Source: Winogradskyella algicola (GTDB lineage Bacteria; Bacteroidota; Bacteroidia; Flavobacteriales; Flavobacteriaceae). Taken from it: 64,000 bases of DNA. The translations under genes were made by a program, and so were the position numbers. Position 1 is the first letter of the stretch. Each line of letters starts with the position of its first letter. The notes under the pieces were generated by a model. It was not told the DNA's origin, did not search any database, and saw only the letters and a program-made list of their open reading frames with translations. Positions 34,389 through 44,044 of the stretch are shown in pieces. The stretch is from contig NZ_SZQF01000001.1 of the NCBI RefSeq assembly GCF_005869935.1, positions 62,001-126,000 of the forward strand, written 5' to 3'.

Positions 34389-35711
34389 TTGGACCCAGAA
34401 CCCTCGGTTTTACTTTCAAATTTATTAGTTACCAATACATCGTTTATAACTAGTATAATTTTACTTGTTGTACTACTAGCCTGCTCTGCTCTAATTTCGG
34501 GAGCCGAAGTTGCACTCTTTTCTTTAACTAAATCTAACATAAATAAAGGCATAGAAGAGAACTCTTCTGCAATGCAATTAATTTCTTCATTGTTAGAACG
34601 GCCAAAAAAGTTATTAGCGACTATTCTTGTTGCTAACAACTTTATAAATATTGCTATTGTTTTACTCTTCGCATATATTGGGGAAACACTCTTTAAAGAT
34701 GTTACCAATACAATAATGCGATTTTTGTTAGAAGTTGTTACAGCTACGTTTCTCATTTTATTGTTTGGTGAAATTATTCCTAAGATTTATGCAAGTAGGA
34801 ACAGTGTAGAGTTTGCTTCCTTTATGGCGAGACCTTTAAAAGTTTTGGATGTTATATTTTCGCCAATAAGTCTTCCTATGCGTTACACCACGCTTAAAAT
34901 ACAAGAACGGTTTGGCAAACAGCGCTCTAATCTTAGTGTAGACCAATTATCCCAAGCTTTAGAGCTTACTAATGACGAGGACACTACACAAGAAGAACAA
35001 AAATTATTACAAGGTATTGTATCTTTTGGCAATACAGACACCAAACAAGTTATGCGACCTCGTATGGACTTGTTTGCCTTAAATATTGACACTCCTTTTG
35101 AAACTATCATAAAAGAAATTGTAGATAATGGTTATTCTAGGATTCCGGTTTATGAAGAAAGTATAGATGATGTTAAAGGTGTACTATATGTAAAAGACCT
35201 TCTACCGCATCTCAACAAGAAAAAATTTAATTGGACAACTTTACTAAGAGCACCATTCTTTGTGCCAGAAAACAAAAAGCTAGATGATTTAATGGTAGAG
35301 TTTCAAACTAAAAAAGTACACTTAGCCGTTGTTGTTGATGAATATGGTGGTACTTCTGGTTTGGTGTCTTTAGAAGATATTATTGAAGAAATTGTTGGCG
35401 ATATAAGTGATGAATATGATGATGAGGATTTGATTTACACAAAACTTGATGATAACAATTATAGCTTTGAAGGTAAAACACCTCTAAAAGATGTATATAA
35501 AATAATCTCCTTAGAGGATAATGAAGCCGAAGATTTTGAAAATAAAAAAGGTGATGCAGAAACATTAGCTGGTTTTGTTTTAGAAATATCAGGAGGTTTC
35601 CCAAGAGTTGGAAGTAAAATAAATTTTAAAAATTACGTTTTTACAATTGAAGCCTTAGAGCGCAAACGCATAAAACAAATTAAGCTTACCTTGCTTAGCA
35701 CTAATAAATGA
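34389..35711 (+). CDS. gldE: Gliding motility-associated protein GldE (DUF21-CBS-CorC hemolysin-like)
   Basis: 440 residues. The N-terminal DUF21/CNNM region has three to four membrane segments (IILLVVLLACSALISGAEVA, ATILVANNFINIAIVLLFAY, FLLEVVTATFLILLFGEIIP). Two CBS domains follow (QVMRPRMDLFALNID, GYSRIPVYEESIDDVKGVLY, HLAVVVDEYGGTSGLVSLED), then a CorC/HlyC transporter-associated domain with EIVGDISDEYDDED. GldE is known to act together with GldD in Flavobacterium gliding and type IX secretion. The start is TTG 34389. Its end overlaps gldD by four bases (ATGA). Confidence 0.93.
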   Translation: MDPEPSVLLSNLLVTNTSFITSIILLVVLLACSALISGAEVALFSLTKSNINKGIEENSSAMQLISSLLERPKKLLATILVANNFINIAIVLLFAYIGETLFKDVTNTIMRFLLEVVTATFLILLFGEIIPKIYASRNSVEFASFMARPLKVLDVIFSPISLPMRYTTLKIQERFGKQRSNLSVDQLSQALELTNDEDTTQEEQKLLQGIVSFGNTDTKQVMRPRMDLFALNIDTPFETIIKEIVDNGYSRIPVYEESIDDVKGVLYVKDLLPHLNKKKFNWTTLLRAPFFVPENKKLDDLMVEFQTKKVHLAVVVDEYGGTSGLVSLEDIIEEIVGDISDEYDDEDLIYTKLDDNNYSFEGKTPLKDVYKIISLEDNEAEDFENKKGDAETLAGFVLEISGGFPRVGSKINFKNYVFTIEALERKRIKQIKLTLLSTNK

Positions 35712-36277
35712 AACGTATATTAATACCTATAATCAGTCTCTTTATGTTAGGTTGTGGTAATGATCCATTACCAAAACCAAAAGGATTTTTACGTTTAGAG
35801 TATTCTGATGCCCAATACAAAAAAGTAACTTCATCACTTCCTTTTTCGTTTGATAAAAATGCTTTATTAGCATCAGTTTCTAAGGTCAAAACCTCGGGAG
35901 AGGTTAGAGGTTTAGATGTAAAATACCCTTCTTTAAAAGCTACGATTTATTTAAGTTATAAAACAGTAGATAATAATTTGGATAGTCTGCTACGTGATGC
36001 TCAAAATCTTACACAAAAGCATACCATGAAGGCAGATGAAATAACTTACAAACCTTTTGAAAATTCGGTAGATAAGGTCTATGGTATGTTATACGAGGTT
36101 GGTGGTGATGCTGCCTCTCAATCTCAATTTTATGTTACAGATAGCACAAGACATTTTCTTAGTGGTTCTCTATACTTTTATGCTAAACCTAATTACGATT
36201 CTATTTATCCAGCATCAGAATATCTTAAAAAAGACATTAAACGTTTAATGGAGTCCATAAAATGGAAAGAAAATTAA
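35708..36277 (+). CDS. gldD: Gliding motility lipoprotein GldD
   Basis: 189 residues with a lipoprotein signal (RILIPIISLFMLGCGNDPLP; lipid on the Cys of MLGC). Family segments are PKPKGFLRLEYSDAQYK, EVRGLDVKYPSLKATIYLSY, YGMLYEVGGDAASQSQFYVT and HFLSGSLYFYAKPNYDSIYP. GldD is essential for gliding in F. johnsoniae and needed for assembly of the secretion/motility machinery. Translation is coupled to gldE by ATGA overlap. Confidence 0.95.
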   Translation: MKRILIPIISLFMLGCGNDPLPKPKGFLRLEYSDAQYKKVTSSLPFSFDKNALLASVSKVKTSGEVRGLDVKYPSLKATIYLSYKTVDNNLDSLLRDAQNLTQKHTMKADEITYKPFENSVDKVYGMLYEVGGDAASQSQFYVTDSTRHFLSGSLYFYAKPNYDSIYPASEYLKKDIKRLMESIKWKEN

Positions 36278-36292
36278 ACTGAAGATTTTAGT

Positions 36293-36328
36293 AATAAAAA
36301 AAGCAGCCGATTGGCTGCTTTTTTTATT
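36293..36328. terminator. Bidirectional terminator between gldD and the TonB receptor gene
   Basis: AATAAAAAAAGCAGCC - GATT - GGCTGCTTTTTTTATT, a perfect 16-bp stem with built-in A and T runs serving both converging genes. Confidence 0.93.
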
Positions 36329-36347
36329 ACTTTACTTATTAACTGGA

Positions 36348-38933
36348 CTAGAAACTATAACGTACGCTAGCGTTAAATGTTCTTCCGTTAGTATTAAATA
36401 ATCCAAAACGGTCTGAGTTCTGAATAGTAATCTCATCAAATAAATTGAATACGTTACCTGTTAAAGTAATTCTGTTTTCACCTAACATAAAATCGTATGT
36501 TAAGCCAATGTCTGTTAATGAGAAAGGATCAATTCTTCCTACATTTTCAGTCTGAACTGAATTACCATCGTTTAACCAATGTCTGTCATAGTAGTTAATG
36601 TTCCCATAAAAATCTAGGTCATCAATAATTTCAGCACGAACTCCGAAACCAGCTGTAAACTGAGGAGCGGTTGAAATTTTAACTCCCTCTCTATTAACAC
36701 CGTCTGCAGTACCTAATAATTCTCCAGTATCCGAGTTATAAATTGAAACATTAGACTCTCCTTCAAACTCCCAACTACCAGAAGATATATAACCAGTTAG
36801 GTTAATTTTATCTGTTAATCTGTACTGTAAATCTAATTCTACACCTTTATGAACTTGTCTTACACCTCTATCAAAAATATTTAAGAAAATATCATCTGAG
36901 TCATCATCTGGTGTCCCATTGTCAAGCTGGTCAGAACCTAAAATTGTTCTATTATCCCAGTCTGTGTAGTAGAAGTTAAATACTGCTTTAAAGTTATCAA
37001 CTTCAAAGATATAACCTAACTCTACACCTGTAATCTCCTCGTTATCAACCTCAGGATTATCTACAATAGCATTAGATCTTCTTATGTTTTCAAAGATATT
37101 ATCTAAGAACGGTTGTCTCGAATAGAATCCAAAGTTACCGAAAATGGTACTTTCTTCACCAATATTATAACTAAGACCAGTTTTTAAATTATAGCCTATT
37201 TTACTTAGTTTATCAGAATCACCTGGATCTTCAAAACGTCCCTCTCTTACATAAGATTGATTAGACAATGCACCTTGGAAAAAAGCAGAGAACTTATCGT
37301 TAGAATATTCTATTTGTGAGAAAACACCTTGATAATTAATATTCTCAGAGTAATCATAATCAATTCTTTGGCCCTCATCAGCGAAATTGAAAAGTGCTGC
37401 CCATGGAGTTGGATCAAAAGCCTCAGTAACAACTGCACCATCAGGTCTGTCATTTGACCAACCAGTTAAGCCATAAAAATCTGCTACTTGTCTAAAGTGG
37501 TCACCTCTGTAGAATCTAAAATCAACACCTGCACTCAAGTTTAATTTATCGTTTAGTTCTGTTGAGAAATTAGAAACTAGACCATACCACTGGTGATTAT
37601 TTACAGAAGATCTTCTAATGTAACCAGCACCTAAAGGACCACCATAATCACCACCAATACCGATTTGTTGGTTTTGTGCAGTTATTGCGTCGTAATCTAT
37701 TTGACCATACAATGGACCATCACCATCAGGATCTGCTGTACGAATTCTTCCGTTACCTCTTGGACCGGTTCCTCCACCACGTCCCCATGATGCGTAAACT
37801 ACTGTAGATAGGTCTGATTTATCTGATATATTCCAATCCCAGTTTAAGTTCATTACTGGCTTATGGTAATAGTTTTGTCTTTCTGACTCAATTCCATCAT
37901 CTGTATATCCCCAATGTTGGTTAAATTTAGGGTCTGCATCAATAATTTCTTGACTCTGAGACCATCTCTGACCGTGTAATTGTGGTGCACCAGTCAATAA
38001 TAAATTTAAGTTATGGTTTTCATTTGGCTTGTATCCTACAGAAAAGAAGTAAGTTTGACCTTGTCCATATGTACCTCTAGCCCATTTTCTATGAGCTTGC
38101 CAATGATCTAATAATACTGAGAAAGACCATCCTTTGTCATTAATACCAGAATCATAACCTACAGTACCTTTAGCGTAGCTGTCATTACCACCTAAAAATC
38201 TAACAAATCCACCTTGAGTTTTTTCAGAAGATTTCATCACTAAGTTAATTGTACCACCAACTGATGATATTGCTAACTTAGAAGCTCCTAGACCTCTCTG
38301 CACCTGTACTCCATTTGCTACATCAGCAATACCAGCCCAGTTAGACCAATATACACGGCCGTCTTCCATACCATTTACCGGTTGACCATTTAATAATACG
38401 GCTGTATTAGTTTGGTCAAATCCACGTAAAAATATTTGACCATCACCAAAACCTGTTTGACCAGAAATGTAAGCTGATGGTGTATTCTTAAGGATCTCAG
38501 GAACTTCAACATTACCAACTGCTCTTTCTTGAATTTCAGTTTTTCTGATAGTAGATACGGCAACTGGCGTTTTTCTATCTTCTGCTAAGTCAATAACACC
38601 TGAACCTACAACAATCACTTCATCTAGTGAGTTGTCTGGGTTTAAGGTTATAGTACCCACATTAGTGTCTCCACTAAACTTAATAGTCTTTGAACCAAAG
38701 CCTACGTAAGAAATTACTATCTCTCCAGAATTAGATTGTGCAGTAATAGAGAAGTTACCATCAAAATCGGTAGTTGCACCGTTAGTTGTACCTTTAACTA
38801 ATACATTAGCACCTGGTAACGGTGAACTTGTCTCGCCATCTACTACCTTACCAGTAACAGTGACTTGAGCAAACGCTACTGTAGTGAATAGCATCATTAC
38901 AGCTGCAAATAAAAATTGGTTAAATTTTTTCAT
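36348..38933 (-). CDS. TonB-dependent outer-membrane receptor with carboxypeptidase-like N-domain
   Basis: 861 residues. Signal peptide (MKKFNQFLFAAVMMLFTTVAFA), then a CarboxypepD_reg-like domain (VTVTGKVVDGETSSPLPGAN, GATTDFDGNFSITAQ, ISYVGFGSKTI), a plug (RKTPVAVSTIRKTEIQERAV, GQIFLRGFDQTNTAVLLNGQ, GGTINLVMKSSEKTQGGFVR) and a 22-strand-type barrel ending in FNASVRYSF. It imports a scarce ligand with energy from TonB. No SusD-like partner is next to it, so it is not a standard glycan PUL pair; the strand features resemble siderophore- or metal-type receptors but the ligand cannot be read. A TAATTTTG box lies 35 bases upstream. Confidence 0.92.
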   Translation of the reverse strand: MKKFNQFLFAAVMMLFTTVAFAQVTVTGKVVDGETSSPLPGANVLVKGTTNGATTDFDGNFSITAQSNSGEIVISYVGFGSKTIKFSGDTNVGTITLNPDNSLDEVIVVGSGVIDLAEDRKTPVAVSTIRKTEIQERAVGNVEVPEILKNTPSAYISGQTGFGDGQIFLRGFDQTNTAVLLNGQPVNGMEDGRVYWSNWAGIADVANGVQVQRGLGASKLAISSVGGTINLVMKSSEKTQGGFVRFLGGNDSYAKGTVGYDSGINDKGWSFSVLLDHWQAHRKWARGTYGQGQTYFFSVGYKPNENHNLNLLLTGAPQLHGQRWSQSQEIIDADPKFNQHWGYTDDGIESERQNYYHKPVMNLNWDWNISDKSDLSTVVYASWGRGGGTGPRGNGRIRTADPDGDGPLYGQIDYDAITAQNQQIGIGGDYGGPLGAGYIRRSSVNNHQWYGLVSNFSTELNDKLNLSAGVDFRFYRGDHFRQVADFYGLTGWSNDRPDGAVVTEAFDPTPWAALFNFADEGQRIDYDYSENINYQGVFSQIEYSNDKFSAFFQGALSNQSYVREGRFEDPGDSDKLSKIGYNLKTGLSYNIGEESTIFGNFGFYSRQPFLDNIFENIRRSNAIVDNPEVDNEEITGVELGYIFEVDNFKAVFNFYYTDWDNRTILGSDQLDNGTPDDDSDDIFLNIFDRGVRQVHKGVELDLQYRLTDKINLTGYISSGSWEFEGESNVSIYNSDTGELLGTADGVNREGVKISTAPQFTAGFGVRAEIIDDLDFYGNINYYDRHWLNDGNSVQTENVGRIDPFSLTDIGLTYDFMLGENRITLTGNVFNLFDEITIQNSDRFGLFNTNGRTFNASVRYSF

Positions 38934-38968
38934 ATAAAATTTAAGTTAATTGGTTTCTATTAGTGGCG

Positions 38969-38976
38969 CAAAATTA
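38969..38976 (-). promoter_or_regulatory. TAATTTTG -7 promoter element of the TonB receptor gene
   Basis: It matches TAnnTTTG on the minus strand, 35 bases before the ATG. No matching -33 TTTG was seen. Confidence 0.55.
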
Positions 38977-39091
38977 CATATAACAATGGTTATAATATTA
39001 CCTAAATGTTAAGAAATTTAACAGTGTAATTTAATTATACTTTTCGCATTTAATATGCATGCATAATTAATTTATTGTGTTTTTTTAACAA

Positions 39092-40741
39092 TTATTTGTG
39101 TTTTTCTTTATAGAAATCAATTAAATTTTGCGTTGAAGAGTCGTGTTTTACCGAATTATCACATGTGGTTAGCTCATTGAGGATAGTTTTTGCTAATTGC
39201 TTACCTAACTCAACACCAAATTGGTCATAGCTATAAATATTCCATATGATACCTTGTACAAAAATTTTGTGTTCGTATAAGGCTATAAGCTTACCTAAGC
39301 TTTCAGGTGTTAATTTTTGTATTAATATTGAAGTTGTTGGCTTGTTGCCTTTGAAAATTTTAAATGGTAGTAATCTTTCTTTTTCTAAGTCAGAAAGATT
39401 TGTTGCTTCAAACTCTGCCAATACTTCTTCCTTAGTTTTTCCATTCATTAAGGCTTCAGTTTGAGCAAAGTAATTAGACATTAATTTATCATGGTGATCT
39501 TTATTACCGTGCAATGATTCTATAAAACCTATAAAATCAGCAGGTATTAACTTAGTGCCCTGATGTATTAATTGAAAAAAAGCGTGTTGTGAATTTGTAC
39601 CAGGCTCTCCCCAAATAATTGTACCTGTTTGGTAATTCACCTCATTACCTGACCTATCTACATACTTACCATTACTTTCCATAATACCTTGTTGTAGATA
39701 TGTTGCAAATTGATTTAAATATTGCGTATATGGTATTACAGCCTCGCTTTCAGCGTTAAAGAAATTATTGTACCAAACAGTCAGTAAAGCAGATATCACT
39801 GGTATATTTTTTTCAAACTCGGTGGTTTTAAAATGCTCATCCATTTTACGAGCACCTTCTAATAGACTTTCAAAGTTATTATAACCTAGAGACAAACTTA
39901 TTGACAATCCTACAGCACTCCATAATGAAAAACGACCTCCAACCCAATCTTTCATTGGGAAGATGTTATTTTCATCTATTCCGAAAGCTTTTACACTCTC
40001 TATATTGGTAGATACTGCCACAAAATGTTTAGAAACTGCATCTTCTGGTAAATGTTCTAAAAACCAAGTTCTAATAGAATTTGCATTAGATAGCGTTTCT
40101 TGAGTTGTAAACGTTTTTGAAACAATGACAAATAATGTAGTCTCTGGATTTAGATCTTTAACAATCTCTTTATGATGATCACCATCTACATTACTAACAA
40201 AGTGTGTGTTTAGGTGATTTTTGTAATACTGAAGCGAATCTACAACCATTGCTGGCCCAAGATCTGAGCCACCAATACCAATATTTACAATATCTGTTAT
40301 GGTTTTATCTGTGTGTCCCTTATGCTTTCCATTTACAACAGCGTCAGTAAACGTTTTAATCTTTTGCCTTACTTCATAAATTTCTGGCATTACATTTTCA
40401 CCATCAACAAAAACTTCTGAGTTTTCTTCAGCTCTTAAAGCCGTATGCAATACTGCTCTTCCTTCTGTAGCGTTAATAATATCACCTTTAAAATATTTGG
40501 AAATAGCATCTTTTAAATCTACCTCATTTGCTAGTTCAATTAAAATATCAAGGGTCTCTTGTGTGATTCTGTTTTTCGAGAAATCCACATAAAAATCATC
40601 CCATTTTATAGTCAACTCTTCTGCTCTTTCTGAATTGTTTTCAAACAGTTCTTTTAAATGAGTAGTACTAATTGTATCAAAATGAGCTTGTAATTTTTTC
40701 CAAGATTTAGTTGTAGTTGGGTTTGTAGATTTAAGTGCCAT
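39092..40741 (-). CDS. pgi: Glucose-6-phosphate isomerase
   Basis: 549 residues; interconverts glucose-6-P and fructose-6-P. Motifs: VNIGIGGSDLGPAMVVDSLQ, FVIVSKTFTTQETLSNANSI, MKDWVGGRFSLWSAVGLSI (PROSITE-type signature), GTNSQHAFFQLIHQGTKLIP and the terminal catalytic Lys region SYDQFGVELGKQLAK. Full length for the long bacterial form. It is the last gene of a tight minus-strand operon: DUF3108, kynA, M23 peptidase, pgi; its ATG overlaps the peptidase stop by one base. Confidence 0.98.
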   Translation of the reverse strand: MALKSTNPTTTKSWKKLQAHFDTISTTHLKELFENNSERAEELTIKWDDFYVDFSKNRITQETLDILIELANEVDLKDAISKYFKGDIINATEGRAVLHTALRAEENSEVFVDGENVMPEIYEVRQKIKTFTDAVVNGKHKGHTDKTITDIVNIGIGGSDLGPAMVVDSLQYYKNHLNTHFVSNVDGDHHKEIVKDLNPETTLFVIVSKTFTTQETLSNANSIRTWFLEHLPEDAVSKHFVAVSTNIESVKAFGIDENNIFPMKDWVGGRFSLWSAVGLSISLSLGYNNFESLLEGARKMDEHFKTTEFEKNIPVISALLTVWYNNFFNAESEAVIPYTQYLNQFATYLQQGIMESNGKYVDRSGNEVNYQTGTIIWGEPGTNSQHAFFQLIHQGTKLIPADFIGFIESLHGNKDHHDKLMSNYFAQTEALMNGKTKEEVLAEFEATNLSDLEKERLLPFKIFKGNKPTTSILIQKLTPESLGKLIALYEHKIFVQGIIWNIYSYDQFGVELGKQLAKTILNELTTCDNSVKHDSSTQNLIDFYKEKHK

Positions 40742-42057
40742 TATTGTATATCTGCTGTATTATCTTCTGTTATAGTATTTTCGGCTTCTTCAGACTCTGT
40801 TTCTAAAAAGAAAATGTTGTCGAGTCTTTGTTTTATAGGCTTAATATGTTCTAAATATCTTGCCTTTAAACTATCTGAAATTGGTTCTGCTTCGGGTAAT
40901 TTTTGCTTAAAAGGATCAACTTGTTTACCGTTTTTCCAAAAACGATAACACACATGCGGACCACCAGTGTTACCAGTCATTCCAACATAGCCAATGATAT
41001 CACCTTGTTTAACGTATTGTCCTTTTTTAACAGCCTGTCTACTCATGTGCAAATACTGGGTACTATAAGTAGCATTGTGCCTAATCTTTACATATTTACC
41101 GTTTCCACCTCGTCTGGTAGACTCTATGACTGTACCATTTGCTGTTGCCATAATGGGTGTGCCAATAGGTGCCGCAAAGTCGGTTCCTTTGTGAGGTCTA
41201 ACTTTGTAACCATAATAAGCTATTCGTCTTTTTAGATTATAACGAGACGATAACCTCCCAAACTTTACTGGCATTTTTAAAAAAGCGCGTCTAAGATTTT
41301 TTGCCTCTTCATTAAAGTAGTCTTTAATACCTTTTATTGAATCTGTTTGAAATTGAAAGGCATATAACGAATCCCCATTGTGTTCAAAATAAGCTGCTTT
41401 TACATCGTGCACTCCTGCATAAATAGAGTCGTTTATGTATTTGTCTGTATAAATTACCTTAAATCTATCACCAGGCTGAAGTCTTCTAAAATCTATAGTC
41501 CAAGCATATATATCATCTGCCATCTTGTTTGCCAAAACCTGACTTAAACCTTTACTTTCTAAGGTTAAAGAAATATTGTTTTCTATAATACCAGTTGCTA
41601 CTTTTTCTACATAAGTTATTGGTTTTGTGCGTGTGTAAGCCTGTATAGAATCTTTAAAATCTATAACCACATAGTCCTCTAGATTTTGTTGATAAATAAA
41701 TGTTGTGGGCTTTTGAATGCTGTCATTTACATTCTTCTTATCATATAATAAAGTGTACGGTTTACCTACTTGAAGTCTTCTAGCAATATCAAAAGTATCT
41801 TTAGCTTTCTCTGCTATTTGAAAAATTTCTGGATAGCCAATATTATTTCGCTCTAGTATAATACCGAAAGTATCTCCTTTTCTTACAGTATCTCTTTTAA
41901 ATTCGAACTTTTTTAAATCAAAACCGAACTCTAGAATTTTTTCTTCTTGTTTCTTTTCTGCAATTTCCTTTTTGTAATTCTCTTCAGAATTGTCTTCTTT
42001 ACATGCATTAAAAAACACCGTAAAAACGGCAAGTACTATTAATCCTTTTAAACGCAT
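40741..42057 (-). CDS. M23 family metallopeptidase, lipoprotein
   Basis: 438 residues. The lipoprotein signal MRLKGLIVLAVFTVFFNAC places it in an envelope membrane. Residues about 55-120 contain a LysM/OapA-like region (RKGDTFGIILERNNIG), and a linker domain follows. The LytM/peptidase M23 zinc domain lies at about 280-385: RPHKGTDFAAPIGTPIMATA (zinc His and Asp), MTGNTGGPHVCYRFWKNGK (HxH variant HVCYRF). Such enzymes cut cross-linked peptidoglycan peptides, acting like MepM or NlpD-type proteins. The second zinc motif reads HVC where HLH is usual, so activity should be judged with care. Confidence 0.9.
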   Translation of the reverse strand: MRLKGLIVLAVFTVFFNACKEDNSEENYKKEIAEKKQEEKILEFGFDLKKFEFKRDTVRKGDTFGIILERNNIGYPEIFQIAEKAKDTFDIARRLQVGKPYTLLYDKKNVNDSIQKPTTFIYQQNLEDYVVIDFKDSIQAYTRTKPITYVEKVATGIIENNISLTLESKGLSQVLANKMADDIYAWTIDFRRLQPGDRFKVIYTDKYINDSIYAGVHDVKAAYFEHNGDSLYAFQFQTDSIKGIKDYFNEEAKNLRRAFLKMPVKFGRLSSRYNLKRRIAYYGYKVRPHKGTDFAAPIGTPIMATANGTVIESTRRGGNGKYVKIRHNATYSTQYLHMSRQAVKKGQYVKQGDIIGYVGMTGNTGGPHVCYRFWKNGKQVDPFKQKLPEAEPISDSLKARYLEHIKPIKQRLDNIFFLETESEEAENTITEDNTADIQ

Positions 42058-42067
42058 TAATCGCTAA

Positions 42068-43000
42068 TTATATATTATTTCCCCAATTTTCTAATTCTTC
42101 TTCTGACCAAAGATCTGGAAAGAAAATACGCCTTTGGTATCTTGGATGCATATACTTTTTCCAGTCGCTTCCTCCAGTTGCCTCACCATCACCAATTCCA
42201 CTTTCTATATAATGCTTAGCAGCATTATAATGCGCCATTACCCAAGTTACATTAACTGTATAATCAAAATGACGCATGGCTTTAACCAAATCTCTATCTT
42301 TTTGATCTTCAGAAGGCAACTCTTTAAAACGTGTCCATAGATTCTTGGTATTGTATTTTTCCATGAATCTTAAAAACTCGTCCTTATAACGCTTTTCAAA
42401 ATTAACTAAAAGTGTAGATTTTTTACCTGTTTTGTGATCTTTTCCTGCGGCTTGCCAGTATAAATGTTCAAAAGCGTGTGTATATGGAGTATTTCGGTCA
42501 ATATCAGCCCTAAATCTATAATCTATAAGATTAATTAACTCTGTTGAAGCAAATTCTATAAGTCGATATTGAGCACTTTGAAAACCACTTGCTGGTGTTA
42601 ATGTATACCTAAACTTCATGTATTGTTCTACCTCCATACCTTCTCTCATAATATTGAAAGAGGTCGTGAGCATATCAAAATAACGGCTTATTCGCATTAT
42701 TTTATTTTCAAAAAAGACAACGTCGAGACTTTCTTTTTCGGCTACTTGAGAAATTTCCCAAAGTATCATTTTAAAAATGAGCTCATTTATTTGATGGTAA
42801 GCTATAAACACCATCTCATCTGGAAGCGTGGTGCGCTGTATCTGAAGATTTAGCAACGCATCGGTTTGTATATAATCCCAATATGTAATCGGCTTACTAT
42901 ATAGCAAGCCGTATAAATGGTCATCTGTATCTTGGTCTATCTTAACATACTTCTCGTGAAGTTGTTCTAAAATCTCATGGTAATTTGGTTGGTCTGACAT
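42068..43000 (-). CDS. kynA: Tryptophan 2,3-dioxygenase
   Basis: 310 residues; heme enzyme opening the tryptophan indole ring to N-formylkynurenine. Motifs: YHEILEQLHEKYVKIDQDTD, DEMVFIAYHQINELIFKMIL, TPASGFQSAQYRLIEFAST (substrate and heme pocket) and MAHYNAAKHYIESGIGDGEA with the GGSDWKKYM loop, matching TDO's GTGGSS-type lid. The proximal His is probably the one in VTWVMAHYNAAKHY. It sits 3 bases after the DUF3108 gene and 10 before the peptidase gene. No other kynurenine pathway gene is adjacent. Confidence 0.95.
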   Translation of the reverse strand: MSDQPNYHEILEQLHEKYVKIDQDTDDHLYGLLYSKPITYWDYIQTDALLNLQIQRTTLPDEMVFIAYHQINELIFKMILWEISQVAEKESLDVVFFENKIMRISRYFDMLTTSFNIMREGMEVEQYMKFRYTLTPASGFQSAQYRLIEFASTELINLIDYRFRADIDRNTPYTHAFEHLYWQAAGKDHKTGKKSTLLVNFEKRYKDEFLRFMEKYNTKNLWTRFKELPSEDQKDRDLVKAMRHFDYTVNVTWVMAHYNAAKHYIESGIGDGEATGGSDWKKYMHPRYQRRIFFPDLWSEEELENWGNNI

Positions 43001-43003
43001 AAA

Positions 43004-43798
43004 TTAATTATCAAATACTATCGGAAAGGCATGCTTTAGTCCTTTAAACTCTTCTAAGTCGGCACGAAGCGAACCTACTGCTAGATCTGCCTTTATTTTT
43101 AGTGGTATTTTATTTTTATCTGCACTTACCCACAAAGTTAAACTTTCTTCTTCTTTAAACACACGACCAGCCATAACATAAGGTCTAAACTTTAAAGTAT
43201 TTACCCTAACTCGTGAACCATTGATGTCTACTTTTATTGTCTCCTTACCTAGATATTTTAGTTTAAAACCATAGTTTTCTTCATCAAAAAACATGTTTGT
43301 TTTTATTTCATCTCCAATTTTAAGATTATCTGTATCAATACTATTTCTTAAATAGTAATACATAGAAACCATATCTTGGACATCTTTCTCAGTTGCAATA
43401 GTCTTAATCTTTTTGTGCTTTTTATTATTTACAACGGCTTTTTGCTCCTCATGATTAAACTCAATCTCAATATCTTTGGTATGCCCTCCTTCATCTATCT
43501 TTCTAATAAATTTATATGGCGCGCCAGTTTCTTTATCGAAATAACTTTCGTAACGATCTCTAACCTTAAAGAATAAGTTAACAGGACCTGTCGTTTTTCC
43601 TTTTCCAACAACGTGATATACTGACTTCCCCTTAAGCTTTTTTTCATCAACTTTAAGCGTTGCCTCACCTGCTTTGAACCAACCACTGTAACTCATCCTA
43701 AACTTAAACCACTCACCAGACTTAAATGCAGATTCTTGCTCTGGACTTGGTGCTTTAAGGCCAACTAAAAAAAGTAATACTGTAAGTATGTATTTCAT
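43004..43798 (-). CDS. DUF3108 domain-containing exported protein
   Basis: 264 residues with a short signal peptide (MKYILTVLLFLVGLKA). The body matches the DUF3108 pattern: FKSGEWFKFRMSYSGWFKAG, ATLKVDEKKLKGKSVYHVVG, KVRDRYESYFDKETGAPYKF, RKIDEGGHTKDIEIEFNHEE and VSADKNKIPLKIKADLAVGS. These are periplasmic lipocalin-like beta proteins of unknown role. It opens the kynA-M23-pgi operon and has a well-formed promoter 69 bases upstream. Confidence 0.88.
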   Translation of the reverse strand: MKYILTVLLFLVGLKAPSPEQESAFKSGEWFKFRMSYSGWFKAGEATLKVDEKKLKGKSVYHVVGKGKTTGPVNLFFKVRDRYESYFDKETGAPYKFIRKIDEGGHTKDIEIEFNHEEQKAVVNNKKHKKIKTIATEKDVQDMVSMYYYLRNSIDTDNLKIGDEIKTNMFFDEENYGFKLKYLGKETIKVDINGSRVRVNTLKFRPYVMAGRVFKEEESLTLWVSADKNKIPLKIKADLAVGSLRADLEEFKGLKHAFPIVFDN

Positions 43799-43872
43799 AA
43801 TATTCTGTTTGTAAATTTAAATAATGTAACTCGATTTTTGTGTTACAATTATCTTAATTACAATTACTATTC

Positions 43873-43904
43873 CAAATCTATTAAAACACTGAAATACATT
43901 CAAA
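43873..43904 (-). promoter_or_regulatory. Promoter of the DUF3108-kynA-M23-pgi operon: TTTG-N20-TAGATTTG
   Basis: On the minus strand TTTG (43904-43901) and TAGATTTG (43880-43873) are spaced by 20 bases, an excellent match to the Bacteroidota promoter. Confidence 0.75.
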
Positions 43905-44044
43905 AAACCTTATGTTAATTTATTGTTTTTTCGATTTAGTGCTCACATACTTAATATTTATCGATAACAAAGTAGAACAAACTACAACACATTAAGTATA
44001 GAAGTGTTTATTTTTTGTGTATGAATTTAAGAGTTGGTTTATTG

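Noticed and set aside
36348-38933. SusC of a polysaccharide utilisation locus
   Set aside because: No SusD-like gene or glycoside hydrolase follows; neighbours are gldD and pgi, so only a generic TonB receptor call is supported.
40741-43798. A complete kynurenine pathway operon around kynA
   Set aside because: Only tryptophan dioxygenase is present; its operon partners are a DUF3108 protein, a peptidase and pgi.
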